Assembly: GCA_020635255.1 (NCBI GenBank)
Contig: JACKAC010000001.1
Coordinates: forward strand, 1,403,501 to 1,467,500
DNA: 64,000 nucleotides
Source: Ignavibacteriales bacterium
GTDB lineage: Bacteria > Bacteroidota > Ignavibacteria > Tepidaquicellales > Tepidaquicellaceae
Direction of reading: 5' to 3'
The translations under genes and the position numbers were made by a program. The stretch's first letter is position 1; each line of letters begins with the position of its first letter. The notes under the pieces are model-generated. The model ran no database searches. It had not been told where the DNA came from and was given only the letters and a program-made list of their open reading frames with translations. This document shows positions 1-9,276 of this stretch, one piece after another.

Positions 1-1
1 T

Positions 2-583
2 GTTTTTGCTGGAAAGAGCTATATTAAAGTTGCATTTAATAGTGACAAGATCGTACTCACCTTGAGACCAAATGTATTCAAAGCAGAAAAGACTGGCGAC
101 GGAAGCGCTGAAGTTGAGGTTGTCGATGTAGGTTCTCTTAATATCACTCAGGATGATTTCAGATCTGTAGTCAAAGAGACAAAGGTTTCATCAGAAAAAC
201 TGGATGTAGCAGAAGCAAGTATAATTGTATCCGGCGGACGAGGACTGAGGGGTCCCGAAAACTGGAATCTCATTGAAGACCTGGCGGGAGTACTTGGAGC
301 CGCAACGGGAGCTTCGAGGGCAGTGGTAGATGCCGGATGGAGACCTCATTCAGAGCAAGTTGGGCAGACAGGCAAAACCGTTTCACCAAATCTATACATA
401 GCATGTGGTATCAGTGGAGCTATTCAACACCTGGCGGGTATGTCATCTGCTAAATGTATTGTCGCCATTAATAAGGACAAAGATGCACCGATATTTCAAA
501 TAGCCGATTATGGAATTGTTGGTGATGTATTTGAGATATTACCAGCACTCAAAGATGAGCTAAAAAATGTATTATCCAATTGA
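2..583 (+). CDS. etfA: Electron transfer flavoprotein subunit alpha (C-terminal part)
   Basis: The reading frame is open from the window edge, so the gene starts upstream and only about the last 193 residues are visible. The segment holds the end of the N-terminal domain and the whole FAD-binding domain, with the family motifs SGGRGL, GASRAVVDAGW, VGQTGKTV and ACGISGAIQHLAG. EtfA pairs with EtfB and carries electrons from acyl-CoA dehydrogenases in the cytoplasm. The membrane oxidoreductase at 4696-6765 is the likely electron acceptor. An in-frame TTG at 62 is internal and is not the start. Confidence 0.95.
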   Translation, partial: VFAGKSYIKVAFNSDKIVLTLRPNVFKAEKTGDGSAEVEVVDVGSLNITQDDFRSVVKETKVSSEKLDVAEASIIVSGGRGLRGPENWNLIEDLAGVLGAATGASRAVVDAGWRPHSEQVGQTGKTVSPNLYIACGISGAIQHLAGMSSAKCIVAINKDKDAPIFQIADYGIVGDVFEILPALKDELKNVLSN

Positions 584-649
584 TATTGAAAGATTCACGA
601 AACTTTTTATCTTAGTTAATGTATTAATATTTAAGAACCAAAGAGATAC

Positions 650-1258
650 ATGGATAACGACGTAATACAGGTGGACATATTCGGATTATCCCTGTCTTCG
701 ACAATGCAGGGTGGTGGCTACGCCATCATCTTAAAAGAAGTTGGGGGAGAAAGAAGACTGCCGATCATTATTGGTCAATCCGAAGCACAGGCTATTGCAT
801 TCGAACTTGAAGGAATAAAACCTCCCAGACCGCTTACACATGATCTCCTTAAAAACATAATAGAAACCTTCGGCTATAACGTATCAAGCATTACTATCAA
901 CGACCTCAAGGATTCCACGTTTTATGCAAAAATAAAGTTTGACGTCGCCGCTGTGGATGAAATTGACGCAAGACCATCCGATGCTATTGCGATCGCGCTT
1001 AAATTCTCTGCACCGATATACGTTGCATCCTTTATTATGGATGAAGTAGGTTTTCTGCCGGAGGGAGAAGAGAGTGCTTCAAAAAATGATGATGGCTCCG
1101 AATATGAAGAGGAAGAAGTCGCGGAAGAAACTTCGACCGAAAACCGAAAACTGAATAAACTAAAACATGAATTGGATGAGGCAATATCGAAAGAAGACTA
1201 TGAAAGAGCAGCCGTATTACGAGATGAAATTAAAAAAATAAACCCTAATTTAAATTAG
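650..1258 (+). CDS. Bifunctional nuclease (DUF151) family protein with UVR motif
   Basis: 202 residues. Residues about 1-135 form a DUF151/BFN domain, with the typical LPIIIGQSEAQAI and DARPSDAIAIAL motifs. An acidic linker (runs of Glu around 140-160) leads to a C-terminal UvrB/UvrC-type motif (LKHELDEAISKEDYERAAVLRDEI). Plant and bacterial members have been reported to have DNase and RNase activity; the role in this organism is unknown. The ATG start lies 67 nt after etfA, so co-transcription is possible. The fusion of DUF151 with a UVR motif is common in Bacteroidota and actinobacteria. Confidence 0.88.
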   Translation: MDNDVIQVDIFGLSLSSTMQGGGYAIILKEVGGERRLPIIIGQSEAQAIAFELEGIKPPRPLTHDLLKNIIETFGYNVSSITINDLKDSTFYAKIKFDVAAVDEIDARPSDAIAIALKFSAPIYVASFIMDEVGFLPEGEESASKNDDGSEYEEEEVAEETSTENRKLNKLKHELDEAISKEDYERAAVLRDEIKKINPNLN

Positions 1259-1312
1259 TTCTTAAAAATAGAATCCTGTATTCACTCTTTTAGAAATCAA
1301 AATAAACCAATA

Positions 1313-1897
1313 GTGAAAAAAACAATATTAGCACTAACGTTTATCACTTTAATTTTCGTAAATATCTCGCAGGCTCAATCTCTTGCTGACCTTGAAAAAA
1401 TGAGCAAAGACGCGGACAAAATTTCACTTAACGAAAGAGTAAACTCTACTTACCTATCCCCTAATGCAACCGGTACTATCATTACACTGGGTGTTCAGGC
1501 TGGTGGTGCCTTTGTAGAAGATAATACGGGACTGACGATTGGCATGTTTGCTAATGTCAGTTACGGAGGATTTTCCTTTGTTCCGCAAGCAAACTACTGG
1601 AGAGTAGAAAACTCCAGTAATTTTGAAATATGTGGACTCGCAAGGATCAGGCTTTCAAATGACAGAAAACTTGAACCCTACCTTGACGGTGGCATCGGAA
1701 TAAATTTCTATGACAATAAAGTTCAAACAGTTACTAAAGTTGGACTTGACGTAGGGGGAGGTATAAGACTCTATGATGTTGGAACAAACTATAACCTGCT
1801 CTTTGATGGTAAGTACAAGATTATTGTTAGCGATGTTCAACCTCAAGGAAATATTTCCGGATACTTTTTAACGGCGGGGATTGAATTCTCTTTATAG
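1313..1897 (+). CDS. Predicted outer membrane beta-barrel protein
   Basis: 194 residues from a GTG start, beginning with a clear signal peptide (KK charge, hydrophobic core, cleavage near SQAQS). The rest alternates polar and hydrophobic residues with many Gly and aromatic positions, and ends in Phe-Ser-Leu, as small outer membrane barrels do. No family could be named. A hairpin terminator follows directly at 1922-1954, so this gene probably closes the etfA-side transcription unit. Confidence 0.7.
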   Translation: MKKTILALTFITLIFVNISQAQSLADLEKMSKDADKISLNERVNSTYLSPNATGTIITLGVQAGGAFVEDNTGLTIGMFANVSYGGFSFVPQANYWRVENSSNFEICGLARIRLSNDRKLEPYLDGGIGINFYDNKVQTVTKVGLDVGGGIRLYDVGTNYNLLFDGKYKIIVSDVQPQGNISGYFLTAGIEFSL

Positions 1898-1921
1898 AAT
1901 TAGAATTATAAATTTGATATT

Positions 1922-1954
1922 AAAAGCGTAAGGGTAACCTCTTGCGCTTTTTTT
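1922..1954 (+). terminator. Rho-independent terminator
   Basis: An imperfect stem (arms aaaagcg...aggg and cctctt.gcgctttt) is followed by a run of T. It lies between the beta-barrel gene and coaX, whose ATG begins only 7 nt later. Confidence 0.75.
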
Positions 1955-1960
1955 GAATAT

Positions 1961-2722
1961 ATGAGAGAAAATCTCTTAATAGATATAGGTAATTCTAATA
2001 TCAAACTTGGGCTTTCAAAGGATGATGTAAATATTCAAAAAAAGAAAGCCTACAAGTACGACAAAAGTAAATTCAAGGACGAGTTTTCTAAAGTTCTGCG
2101 AAGCTACTCTTCTCTATATATAACACCTGGCACGATCGGTAATACCGGAATATCTGTTACAAACCCTCACATCAAAAAAGAACTAGAGGAAAAATTTAAA
2201 AAAAGCGGCGCCGTATTTATTGATAATAAGACCTCCCCGTATGTAAAGATAACCTACAAAAGCAGACTCGGTAATGATAGAGTATCATCTATTAATGCCG
2301 CATACTATATTTATAAAAAACCTCAAATACTGGTAATAGACCTGGGAACAGCAACCACATTAAATCTTATAATAAACGGCGAATTCATCGGTGGAAGCAT
2401 TGCGCCGGGGATAGAAGTAGGAATGCAGGGGCTTTTAACAAACACTCCCCTGCCTAAACCGGGCACAAAGTTCAAGGAGGGACTTATTTTTAACAGTACA
2501 AAGGAAAGTATTGCTGGAGGTACAGTTCAACAAACGATTTTCTTTATCGAAGGAGCCGCAAGTGAATTAAGGAAGAGATATAAAGATCTCTTTGTAATTG
2601 GAACAGGTGGTTACTCCGACTATATTTCGCATCATACAGAGTGCTTTGACATTGTCGATAAAGACCTCGTAATGAAGGGAATTAATGTTATCCTTAACCA
2701 CAAAAGCTTTAAGAAAGTATGA
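1961..2722 (+). CDS. coaX: Type III pantothenate kinase
   Basis: 253 residues, the usual CoaX length. Phosphorylates pantothenate with ATP, the first step of coenzyme A synthesis, in the cytoplasm. Family motifs are visible: the N-terminal nucleotide-binding segment DIGNSNIKLG, the substrate region GNDRVSSINAAY, and VIDLGTATTLN followed by GGSIAPG. It overlaps the next gene (YjbQ family) by 4 nt in an ATGA arrangement, so the two are translationally coupled. Confidence 0.93.
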   Translation: MRENLLIDIGNSNIKLGLSKDDVNIQKKKAYKYDKSKFKDEFSKVLRSYSSLYITPGTIGNTGISVTNPHIKKELEEKFKKSGAVFIDNKTSPYVKITYKSRLGNDRVSSINAAYYIYKKPQILVIDLGTATTLNLIINGEFIGGSIAPGIEVGMQGLLTNTPLPKPGTKFKEGLIFNSTKESIAGGTVQQTIFFIEGAASELRKRYKDLFVIGTGGYSDYISHHTECFDIVDKDLVMKGINVILNHKSFKKV

Positions 2723-3141
2723 TAAGGATCTCCACAAATGAAATAATAAAGAAGACCAGAGGTAACTGTGATATTATAAATCTCACTGACGACCTGATAG
2801 ATCTTTTGAGAGAGACAGGTATGAACCAGGGACAGTGCACGGTGTTTTCTATCGGTTCAACATCAGCTATAACAACAGTGGAGTACGAGCCGGGACTAAT
2901 CAAAGACATCCCTGAATTTCTTGATGAATTAATACCTCAGTACAAGAAATATCATCATAATGATACATGGGGTGACGGCAACGGACATTCACATTTGAGA
3001 TCTTCACTATACAAATCCTCTTTGACAATACCATTCAGCAACGGAGAATTTTATCTCGGCACCTGGCAACAGGTAGTGTTCCTGGATTTTGATAACAGGG
3101 AACGCACGAGGCGAATAATCGTACAATTCATCGGCGAATAA
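2719..3141 (+). CDS. YjbQ/UPF0047 family protein
   Basis: 140 residues, the full length of the YjbQ family, with the signature GDGNGHSHLRSSLY and the C-terminal GTWQQVVFLDFDNR. E. coli YjbQ has weak thiamin-phosphate synthase activity in vitro; the physiological role is unsettled. The gene starts inside the coaX stop (4-nt overlap) and the glycosyltransferase gene begins 3 nt after its stop, so the three form one operon. Confidence 0.9.
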   Translation: MIRISTNEIIKKTRGNCDIINLTDDLIDLLRETGMNQGQCTVFSIGSTSAITTVEYEPGLIKDIPEFLDELIPQYKKYHHNDTWGDGNGHSHLRSSLYKSSLTIPFSNGEFYLGTWQQVVFLDFDNRERTRRIIVQFIGE

Positions 3142-3144
3142 ATT

Positions 3145-4617
3145 TTGAAAATAGACAAAGGTAAAATACTCATACTGCTGGGTTTCCTATTTACCTTATA
3201 CCTGCGGGTAAATCTGATCGAGAACAAGAACATGTGGTTCGATGAGATATACTCATGGAATACATCCCTGTACGGCATTGCCGGAATAATAAAAGCAGCA
3301 GCCGGCGATATACACCCTCCCCTTTTTTATATTGTCCTTAAGGGCTGGACAGCCATTTTTTCTGATTCTGTTTTTGCAATGCGGTCCCTGTCAGTATTCT
3401 TTAGCATTCTGAGCCTGGTATTTATATATAGAATTTCTAAGGACATTTTAAAAGATGACGTGAAAGTATTTGCAATAATTATTCTTTATGCATTATCCCC
3501 TGTCAATATTCACTACGCTCAGGAAGTACGCATGTTCATGATGAATACTTTCCTTTGTCTTGGCTCCGTTTACTTTTTCATGATTTTACTTCAAAGTAGA
3601 AGCAAGCGGGCAAGCATCCTTTTTGTACTTTTCTCTGTATTTGCAATTTACACACATTACTTTGCTTTTCTGGTTATTTTAACAGAGGGATTGATAGTAT
3701 TATACCGACAGATCAGAGCAAAAAGCGATTTCACGTTATTAAAAACCTTTGCTCCTCTTTTTATAATAATCCTCCTATCTTATATACCATGGTTTTCGGA
3801 GTTCTTTGGACAGGTGTCTAAAGGACAATCCTGGAGAACCCCGCAGGACTTTTCATCACTTACATTGAATACTTTCGCATTCTTTCGTGAGATATTCTTC
3901 AGCTACTTCATTTATTATAAGTCTGCATCTATCTATCATATTTCTAATTATGTTACGCTTTCTCTCGTAATTATTTACTGCATACTATTCGTAATCATGA
4001 TAAAAAGAAAAGAGATTATAGGTGATACTGCTGTCGTTACCACATTTTTTGCAATACCTATGATCATTGCGGTCATTATCTCTTATAAGAACAGTCTTCT
4101 GTTATCACGATATATCAGTATCATTATCCCCTTCTTTATTATGTCCTATGTGATATTTGCACTATCACTCAAAAATAAAAAGATATCATATACTATTATA
4201 ACATTTTTTATACTGGTCAGTGCGGTAGGTACTAAGTTCGAGTATGAAATGGACTTTAAAAACAACGATTACAGGCAGATCATTCAATATCTGGAGAAGA
4301 ATTATCACGACGGTGATTATGTTGTTGTTGAGCCTCACTACATGGGTTGGTCTATCAAATATCTCAATAAAAGAGAAGAAACCAACCTCCCCGCTCCGAT
4401 TATAATTGACTACAGCCTTAAAGGTATCGTAGATTCCTTAAATAATAACAAAAGCATTGAAAATTTATGGCTGGTATTGGATTACAGCTCGCTTGGAAGG
4501 GATGGATATGACAACATTGTATCCTCGATGAATGCGATCGGCTTCGATATGAAGCAGGAAGAGACATTTATTGTAATTCCGGAGAAAGTAATGATATATT
4601 ACTTCGTAAGAAGGTAA
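3145..4617 (+). CDS. GT39/ArnT-like membrane glycosyltransferase
   Basis: 490 residues from a TTG start. The protein is mostly membrane-embedded (about ten hydrophobic segments in residues 5-380) with a soluble C-terminal domain. The first loop carries the acidic motif MWFDEIYSW, and DIHPPLFY follows, as in GT39/GT83-type enzymes that use lipid-linked sugar donors. The acceptor cannot be read from the sequence; envelope glycan or protein glycosylation is plausible. It lies 3 nt after the YjbQ gene. Confidence 0.82.
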   Translation: MKIDKGKILILLGFLFTLYLRVNLIENKNMWFDEIYSWNTSLYGIAGIIKAAAGDIHPPLFYIVLKGWTAIFSDSVFAMRSLSVFFSILSLVFIYRISKDILKDDVKVFAIIILYALSPVNIHYAQEVRMFMMNTFLCLGSVYFFMILLQSRSKRASILFVLFSVFAIYTHYFAFLVILTEGLIVLYRQIRAKSDFTLLKTFAPLFIIILLSYIPWFSEFFGQVSKGQSWRTPQDFSSLTLNTFAFFREIFFSYFIYYKSASIYHISNYVTLSLVIIYCILFVIMIKRKEIIGDTAVVTTFFAIPMIIAVIISYKNSLLLSRYISIIIPFFIMSYVIFALSLKNKKISYTIITFFILVSAVGTKFEYEMDFKNNDYRQIIQYLEKNYHDGDYVVVEPHYMGWSIKYLNKREETNLPAPIIIDYSLKGIVDSLNNNKSIENLWLVLDYSSLGRDGYDNIVSSMNAIGFDMKQEETFIVIPEKVMIYYFVRR

Positions 4618-4695
4618 TTCCCTCTTAATTATCTTTAAAATTACCTACATATTACATAACTTATGCTATTAACAATTTCTTAATAATCCCGCTGA

Positions 4696-6765
4696 ATGAT
4701 AAATACCATCATATTTGCGATAGTTCTTTTCGGAGCGCTGGGATTTTTTGCATATTCGGTAAAGAATTTCCTCTCGTACCTAAAACTCGGGAAGAGCGAA
4801 AACAGGTGGGATAATATCAAGCAAAGGCTTATTAATACGTTCGAGATCGCCTTTCTCCAGACAAAATTATTTAGACGAAGATTCGCGGGATTTTTACATT
4901 TCTGTATCTATTGGGGATTCCTTGTACTTGGTATTGTAGTGCTCGAAGGATTCATTGAAGGTTTCTTCCCCGGATTCTCACTCTCTTTCCTCGGACCTCT
5001 ATATAACGTTATTACATTCACACAGGATTTCTTTGGAGCACTGGTATTTGTGATAGTGACTCTATCGCTGATCAGAAGATATGTCGGTACTCCAAAGCGA
5101 CTCGAAAATATTAGCAGCGGTTCTCGCCTCGATGCAACTTTCATACTTTTACTGATATTACTCGTAATGGTAACGATGTTCGGAACAAGCGTCGAAAGAA
5201 TAATGCTGGGCGAGTCCACGGGTTATAGACCGATTTCCACTATGATAGCAAATCTCATCGGTGGTAATGGGTCGGAATTTATGTACAGGTTCTTTTGGTG
5301 GGGACATAATATAGTTGTGCTTTCGTTTTTAAACTATCTTCCCTATTCGAAACACTTCCACGTGCTTTCATCGGTGCCAAATACTTTCTTTTCAAATTAC
5401 CGTATTGAACCGAACGGAGTGCTGAAACCGATCAACTTTGAGGACGAGAGCATCGAACAATACGGCGTAAAAGACATCGAAGACCTTACCTGGAAACAGA
5501 TGCTGGATGGCTATACATGTACGGAGTGCGGAAGATGTACCGAGGTCTGTCCTGCCAATTTGACCGGAAAGATGCTGAACCCGAAGATGATCGTAACAAA
5601 AATACGAAGACGCGTTGAAGACAAAGGTCCCCTCGCTGTTAAAGGTATTAAAGAAGACCCGATACTTGACAAAGATCTCGTTCACGACTACATAACTCCT
5701 CAGGAACTCTGGGCTTGCACTACGTGCAGAGCATGTGTACAGGAATGCCCCGTAATGATCGACCATGTTACGTCTATCGTTGATATGAGGAGAGACCTCG
5801 CAATGATGGAATCCGACTTCCCTCCTGAGCTCAATACCGTCTTCAAGAACCTTGAAAACAATGAATCGCCATGGGCATTCGGAGCAGATGCTAGAAATGA
5901 ATGGATAGATGAGCTTTCCAAAGAAATGGAGCAGGAGAATAAAGATAATAAGCTCAAAAAACTGAGTGAGATAGGTTCTGCTGAAGAATTGGATGTCGTT
6001 TTTTGGTCCGGATGCGCGGGAGCTTTCGACAAGAGGTACAGGAACGTTACAAAGTCGTTCGCTAAACTTCTTAGCGAAGCAGGAATAAAATTTGGAGTAC
6101 TCGGCAGTGAAGAAAAATGCACGGGCGACCCTGCAAGGAGGCTTGGTAACGAATTCCTCGCGGTACAGTTTATCGAGCAGAATATTGAGACTTTTAAAAA
6201 TTACAAAGTAAAAAAAGTTGTAACGGCATGCCCACATTGCATGCATACGTTGAAAAACGAATATTCAAAATTTGGTTTAGAGTTGGACGTTACTCACCAC
6301 TCTGAATACATAGACAAGCTGTTAGAGGAGAAAAAGATTACTCCAAAAAAAGAAATTAAATCCAAAACAACATATCACGACTCATGCTATCTTGGCAGGT
6401 ATAATAATGTCTATACCCCTCCGCGAGAGTCACTGGAATCAATACCCGGCATTGATGTAGTAGAGATGACTCGCTCGAAAGACAAGGGTTTGTGCTGTGG
6501 CGCCGGAGGCGGCAGGATGTTCATGGAGGAGCATGAAGGCAAACGCGTTAATATAGAAAGAACAGAGGAAGCATTGGAAACTGGTGCAACTACGATCGCA
6601 TCTGCATGTCCATTCTGTATGACGATGCTTACCGATGGTGTAAAAGCTAAAGAGAAAGCTGAAACTGTTGCTGTTAAGGATATTGCAGAGCTTGTACTCG
6701 AGAGTGTAGACCCCTCGGCGTATACTAAGCCGGAAGAGGGTCATTTAAAAGAAGAAGAACAATAA
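4696..6765 (+). CDS. Membrane EtfAB:menaquinone oxidoreductase-like (Fe-S)-binding protein
   Basis: 689 residues. The first 230 residues contain about five membrane helices with His residues in places suited to heme b binding (LHFCIYW, WWGHN, SKHFHVL), resembling NarI. Two ferredoxin-type clusters follow (CTECGRCTEVCP from Cys275 and CTTCRACVQECP from Cys341), then two CCG domains (SGCAG...TACPHC and DSCYLG...LCCGAGGG...ACPFC) like HdrD. This architecture matches the EMO type of electron-transfer-flavoprotein:quinone oxidoreductase described in Geobacter and others. With etfA about 4 kb upstream, a role in passing electrons from fatty or aromatic acyl-CoA oxidation to menaquinone is likely. 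Confidence 0.85.
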   Translation: MINTIIFAIVLFGALGFFAYSVKNFLSYLKLGKSENRWDNIKQRLINTFEIAFLQTKLFRRRFAGFLHFCIYWGFLVLGIVVLEGFIEGFFPGFSLSFLGPLYNVITFTQDFFGALVFVIVTLSLIRRYVGTPKRLENISSGSRLDATFILLLILLVMVTMFGTSVERIMLGESTGYRPISTMIANLIGGNGSEFMYRFFWWGHNIVVLSFLNYLPYSKHFHVLSSVPNTFFSNYRIEPNGVLKPINFEDESIEQYGVKDIEDLTWKQMLDGYTCTECGRCTEVCPANLTGKMLNPKMIVTKIRRRVEDKGPLAVKGIKEDPILDKDLVHDYITPQELWACTTCRACVQECPVMIDHVTSIVDMRRDLAMMESDFPPELNTVFKNLENNESPWAFGADARNEWIDELSKEMEQENKDNKLKKLSEIGSAEELDVVFWSGCAGAFDKRYRNVTKSFAKLLSEAGIKFGVLGSEEKCTGDPARRLGNEFLAVQFIEQNIETFKNYKVKKVVTACPHCMHTLKNEYSKFGLELDVTHHSEYIDKLLEEKKITPKKEIKSKTTYHDSCYLGRYNNVYTPPRESLESIPGIDVVEMTRSKDKGLCCGAGGGRMFMEEHEGKRVNIERTEEALETGATTIASACPFCMTMLTDGVKAKEKAETVAVKDIAELVLESVDPSAYTKPEEGHLKEEEQ

Positions 6766-6778
6766 ATTTATTTTAATA

Positions 6779-6787
6779 TAGGAGAAA
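6779..6787 (+). promoter_or_regulatory. Shine-Dalgarno site of metK
   Basis: TAGGAGAAA lies 6 nt before the metK ATG at 6794. It is a stronger Shine-Dalgarno sequence than most in this window and fixes that start. Confidence 0.6.
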
Positions 6788-6793
6788 TAATTC

Positions 6794-7939
6794 ATGTCGT
6801 ATTTTTTTACATCGGAATCTGTAAGTGAAGGACATCCCGATAAAGTAAGTGACCAGATATCGGATGCGGTGCTGGATGATATTCTTACCCATGATCCGGA
6901 TGGAAGAGTAGCGTGTGAAACTTTTTGCGCAACGGGAATGGTGGTAGTTGGCGGTGAAATTACTACAACACACTACGTTGATATTCCCCACATTGTAAGA
7001 CAGGTCGTTAGTGATATTGGTTACTCAAAAGGAGAATACAGGTTTGATTTCAACTCGATTAGCGTATTGTCGTGCATAAATAAACAGTCTCCCGATATTG
7101 CAATGGGAGTAGATACAGGTGGCGCCGGTGACCAGGGAATAATGTTCGGTTACGCTAATAATGAAACGGACGTATTTATGCCAATGCCGATATATTACGC
7201 TCATAAACTTGTGCAGAAGCTTGCTGACATAAGGAAACATCACCACGACGTTATGCCTTATCTCAGACCGGATTCTAAATCACAGGTGACAGTCGAGTAT
7301 GATGACAATGCTAAGCCAAAACGAGTTGATGCGGTTGTTATTTCCACTCAGCACGATGATGACGTATCACAGGAAACTATCCGTGAAGATGTTATTGAAA
7401 AAGTAATAAAGAGGGTTATTCCTGAACATCTGCTTGATGATGAAACAAAATTCCACATTAATCCGACCGGAAAATTCGTCATTGGTGGTCCGCACGGTGA
7501 TACGGGACTAACAGGCAGAAAGATAATTGTTGATACATACGGCGGTAGAGCTCCTCATGGAGGCGGAGCATTCTCAGGAAAAGATCCATCCAAAGTGGAC
7601 AGGAGCGCGACCTACGCAGCGAGACATATTGCTAAAAATATTGTTGCAGCCGGGCTTGCTGACGAATGCTTGTTACAGTTCTCATATGCAATTGGAGTAG
7701 CTGAACCTGTATCGGTTTACGCTTATACACACGGCACAGGTAAACTTCCCGATAAAGAACTTGCGCGCATCGTTAAGAATGAAATCGATATGACCCCAAA
7801 AGGGATCATCGAAAGATTGCAGTTAAAGAGACCTATTTACAGAAAGACTTCGAACTATGGACACTTCGGAAGAGACGATGCTGATTTCACTTGGGAAAAA
7901 TTAGATCTGAAAGATAATCTTACGAACGCTATTAAATAG
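6794..7939 (+). CDS. metK: S-adenosylmethionine synthetase
   Basis: 381 residues, the normal MetK length. Makes S-adenosylmethionine from methionine and ATP in the cytoplasm. All family motifs are present: GHPDKVSDQISDAVLD near the N-terminus, GAGDQGIMFGYA, the phosphate loop GGRAPHGGGAFSGKDPSKVDRS, and a C-terminal DADFTWE. The membrane gene at 7943 begins 3 nt after the stop, so it is probably co-transcribed. Confidence 0.97.
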   Translation: MSYFFTSESVSEGHPDKVSDQISDAVLDDILTHDPDGRVACETFCATGMVVVGGEITTTHYVDIPHIVRQVVSDIGYSKGEYRFDFNSISVLSCINKQSPDIAMGVDTGGAGDQGIMFGYANNETDVFMPMPIYYAHKLVQKLADIRKHHHDVMPYLRPDSKSQVTVEYDDNAKPKRVDAVVISTQHDDDVSQETIREDVIEKVIKRVIPEHLLDDETKFHINPTGKFVIGGPHGDTGLTGRKIIVDTYGGRAPHGGGAFSGKDPSKVDRSATYAARHIAKNIVAAGLADECLLQFSYAIGVAEPVSVYAYTHGTGKLPDKELARIVKNEIDMTPKGIIERLQLKRPIYRKTSNYGHFGRDDADFTWEKLDLKDNLTNAIK

Positions 7940-7942
7940 ATA

Positions 7943-8704
7943 ATGAGAGATTTCTTCTTCGGGTTCTTTTACCCGATAAGAAGTTTGGGTTTTTTCTTTA
8001 AGCAACCAAAGATAATACTATATTCAATAGTCCCGATCATACTTAATCTGGTAATTTACGGGACTATTTTTTTCTTTACATACCGCTGGCTATACGGAAT
8101 ATCCGAGGATATTACCGGGGCAGGTACCGGCGACCCGAATGTGATCCAGGTTATGTTTCATGCTCTGTTATCGGTGATATTTTTTATCGTACTTTTATTC
8201 ATCTGCTACCTTCTATTTATTACACTTGGCGGTTTGGTAAATGCGCCCTTTGAAGACCGGATATCGAGAGCAGTTGAAAAGATCATTACGAATACAAACT
8301 ACGAAACTAACCTTGGATTCTGGAAGGAAAATTTCTTAAGTATTAAAGCAGAGTTTTTTAAACAGCTTTTTAATATTTGTATAATAGTACCTATCTTCTT
8401 TTTAAATTTCGTTCCGGCGGTTGGAACGGTTCTATCAAGCATTCTCGGAATCACATTCTCGTTCTTTTTTAACGCGCTTGATTATCTTGACTATCCAATG
8501 ACACGAAGGTTTTATAAGCTGAGGCAGAAGCTTTCCGTCGTAAATTCCGGCGGATTGCTCTCATATGGATTTGGCGCTATGGCATTTCTGATGATGTTTT
8601 TGCCGATAATAAACGTATTCTTTAAACCTGTACTGGTTGTAGCCGGTACTTCCCTTTTCTACGAAAAGAAATATTTCGATCAAATTAAAAATTTTCATAA
8701 GTGA
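7943..8704 (+). CDS. EI24/CysZ-like membrane protein
   Basis: 253 residues with the EI24 family opening (GFFYPIRSLGFFFKQPKIILYS) and at least four strongly hydrophobic segments, plus the FVPAVGTVLS and NALDYLDYPMTRR motifs typical of the CysZ/EI24 fold. CysZ of enterobacteria takes up sulfate. Position next to metK would fit sulfur metabolism, but many EI24 proteins have no assigned substrate. Overlaps the next gene by 4 nt. Confidence 0.8.
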   Translation: MRDFFFGFFYPIRSLGFFFKQPKIILYSIVPIILNLVIYGTIFFFTYRWLYGISEDITGAGTGDPNVIQVMFHALLSVIFFIVLLFICYLLFITLGGLVNAPFEDRISRAVEKIITNTNYETNLGFWKENFLSIKAEFFKQLFNICIIVPIFFLNFVPAVGTVLSSILGITFSFFFNALDYLDYPMTRRFYKLRQKLSVVNSGGLLSYGFGAMAFLMMFLPIINVFFKPVLVVAGTSLFYEKKYFDQIKNFHK

Positions 8705-9276
8705 TCTTAATCTCTGCTCATTCTGATACAAATTTTAAGACAACAAAACTGAGAATCGAGGGCGATTCTTATGTCGGATATCTTGATAACTTCGTAGGTG
8801 TGTATGCAGCGATGAAGGCGTACTTTAGCGGTGAAATAAAGCCTGAAGATGTTTGGATAGAACTTACATACGGCGAGGAAACCGACTTTGCCGGAGCTAT
8901 CGAAGTTGCGCAGGACATCCAAAAGGATGACCTTGTTATAGTAATGGACGTAACTGCAACTCCTACAGATAAGGACATTGTAATTGAAAAGGCAAACTCG
9001 CCTGTTATAAGAGAGTTTCTTGGCGATGTTTTGCAAGGATTTAGTTACGACCTGTATGAAGGATGTCCGGACCCTATCTCTGATCGTGATGAAGTGGAAG
9101 TATACAAACACAAATCCGATTACTGTTTCTTCCTGGGACTTCCCTGCTCAGGTGGTGATTATAATGATGTTGAAGTGAAATGCAAAGTAAAGTCCGTGGA
9201 TGAAGCGGCAAGAGCAATAATCGAAATAACAAAAAAATATAACAACTTTAAAAGATTAATAAATGAGCTACCCTGA
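8701..9276 (+). CDS. Small M28/M42-like zinc peptidase homologue
   Basis: 191 residues from a GTG start that overlaps the EI24 gene. The order of co-catalytic zinc-peptidase elements is visible: H7-S-D9, bridging D29 in YLDN, E59-E60 in YGEE, and D83 in VMDVT. The protein lacks the lid or dimerisation domain of M20/M42 enzymes, and the C-terminal His ligand expected near CSGGDYNDVE is not there. It may be a reduced peptidase, a deacylase or an inactive relative. It overlaps purL by 14 nt. Confidence 0.6.
   Translation: MILISAHSDTNFKTTKLRIEGDSYVGYLDNFVGVYAAMKAYFSGEIKPEDVWIELTYGEETDFAGAIEVAQDIQKDDLVIVMDVTATPTDKDIVIEKANSPVIREFLGDVLQGFSYDLYEGCPDPISDRDEVEVYKHKSDYCFFLGLPCSGGDYNDVEVKCKVKSVDEAARAIIEITKKYNNFKRLINELP

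Noticed and set aside
5392..6246. 284-residue minus-strand ORF inside the membrane oxidoreductase gene
   Set aside because: It lies wholly antisense to a gene with clear domains; its Cys/Phe-rich translation resembles no protein.
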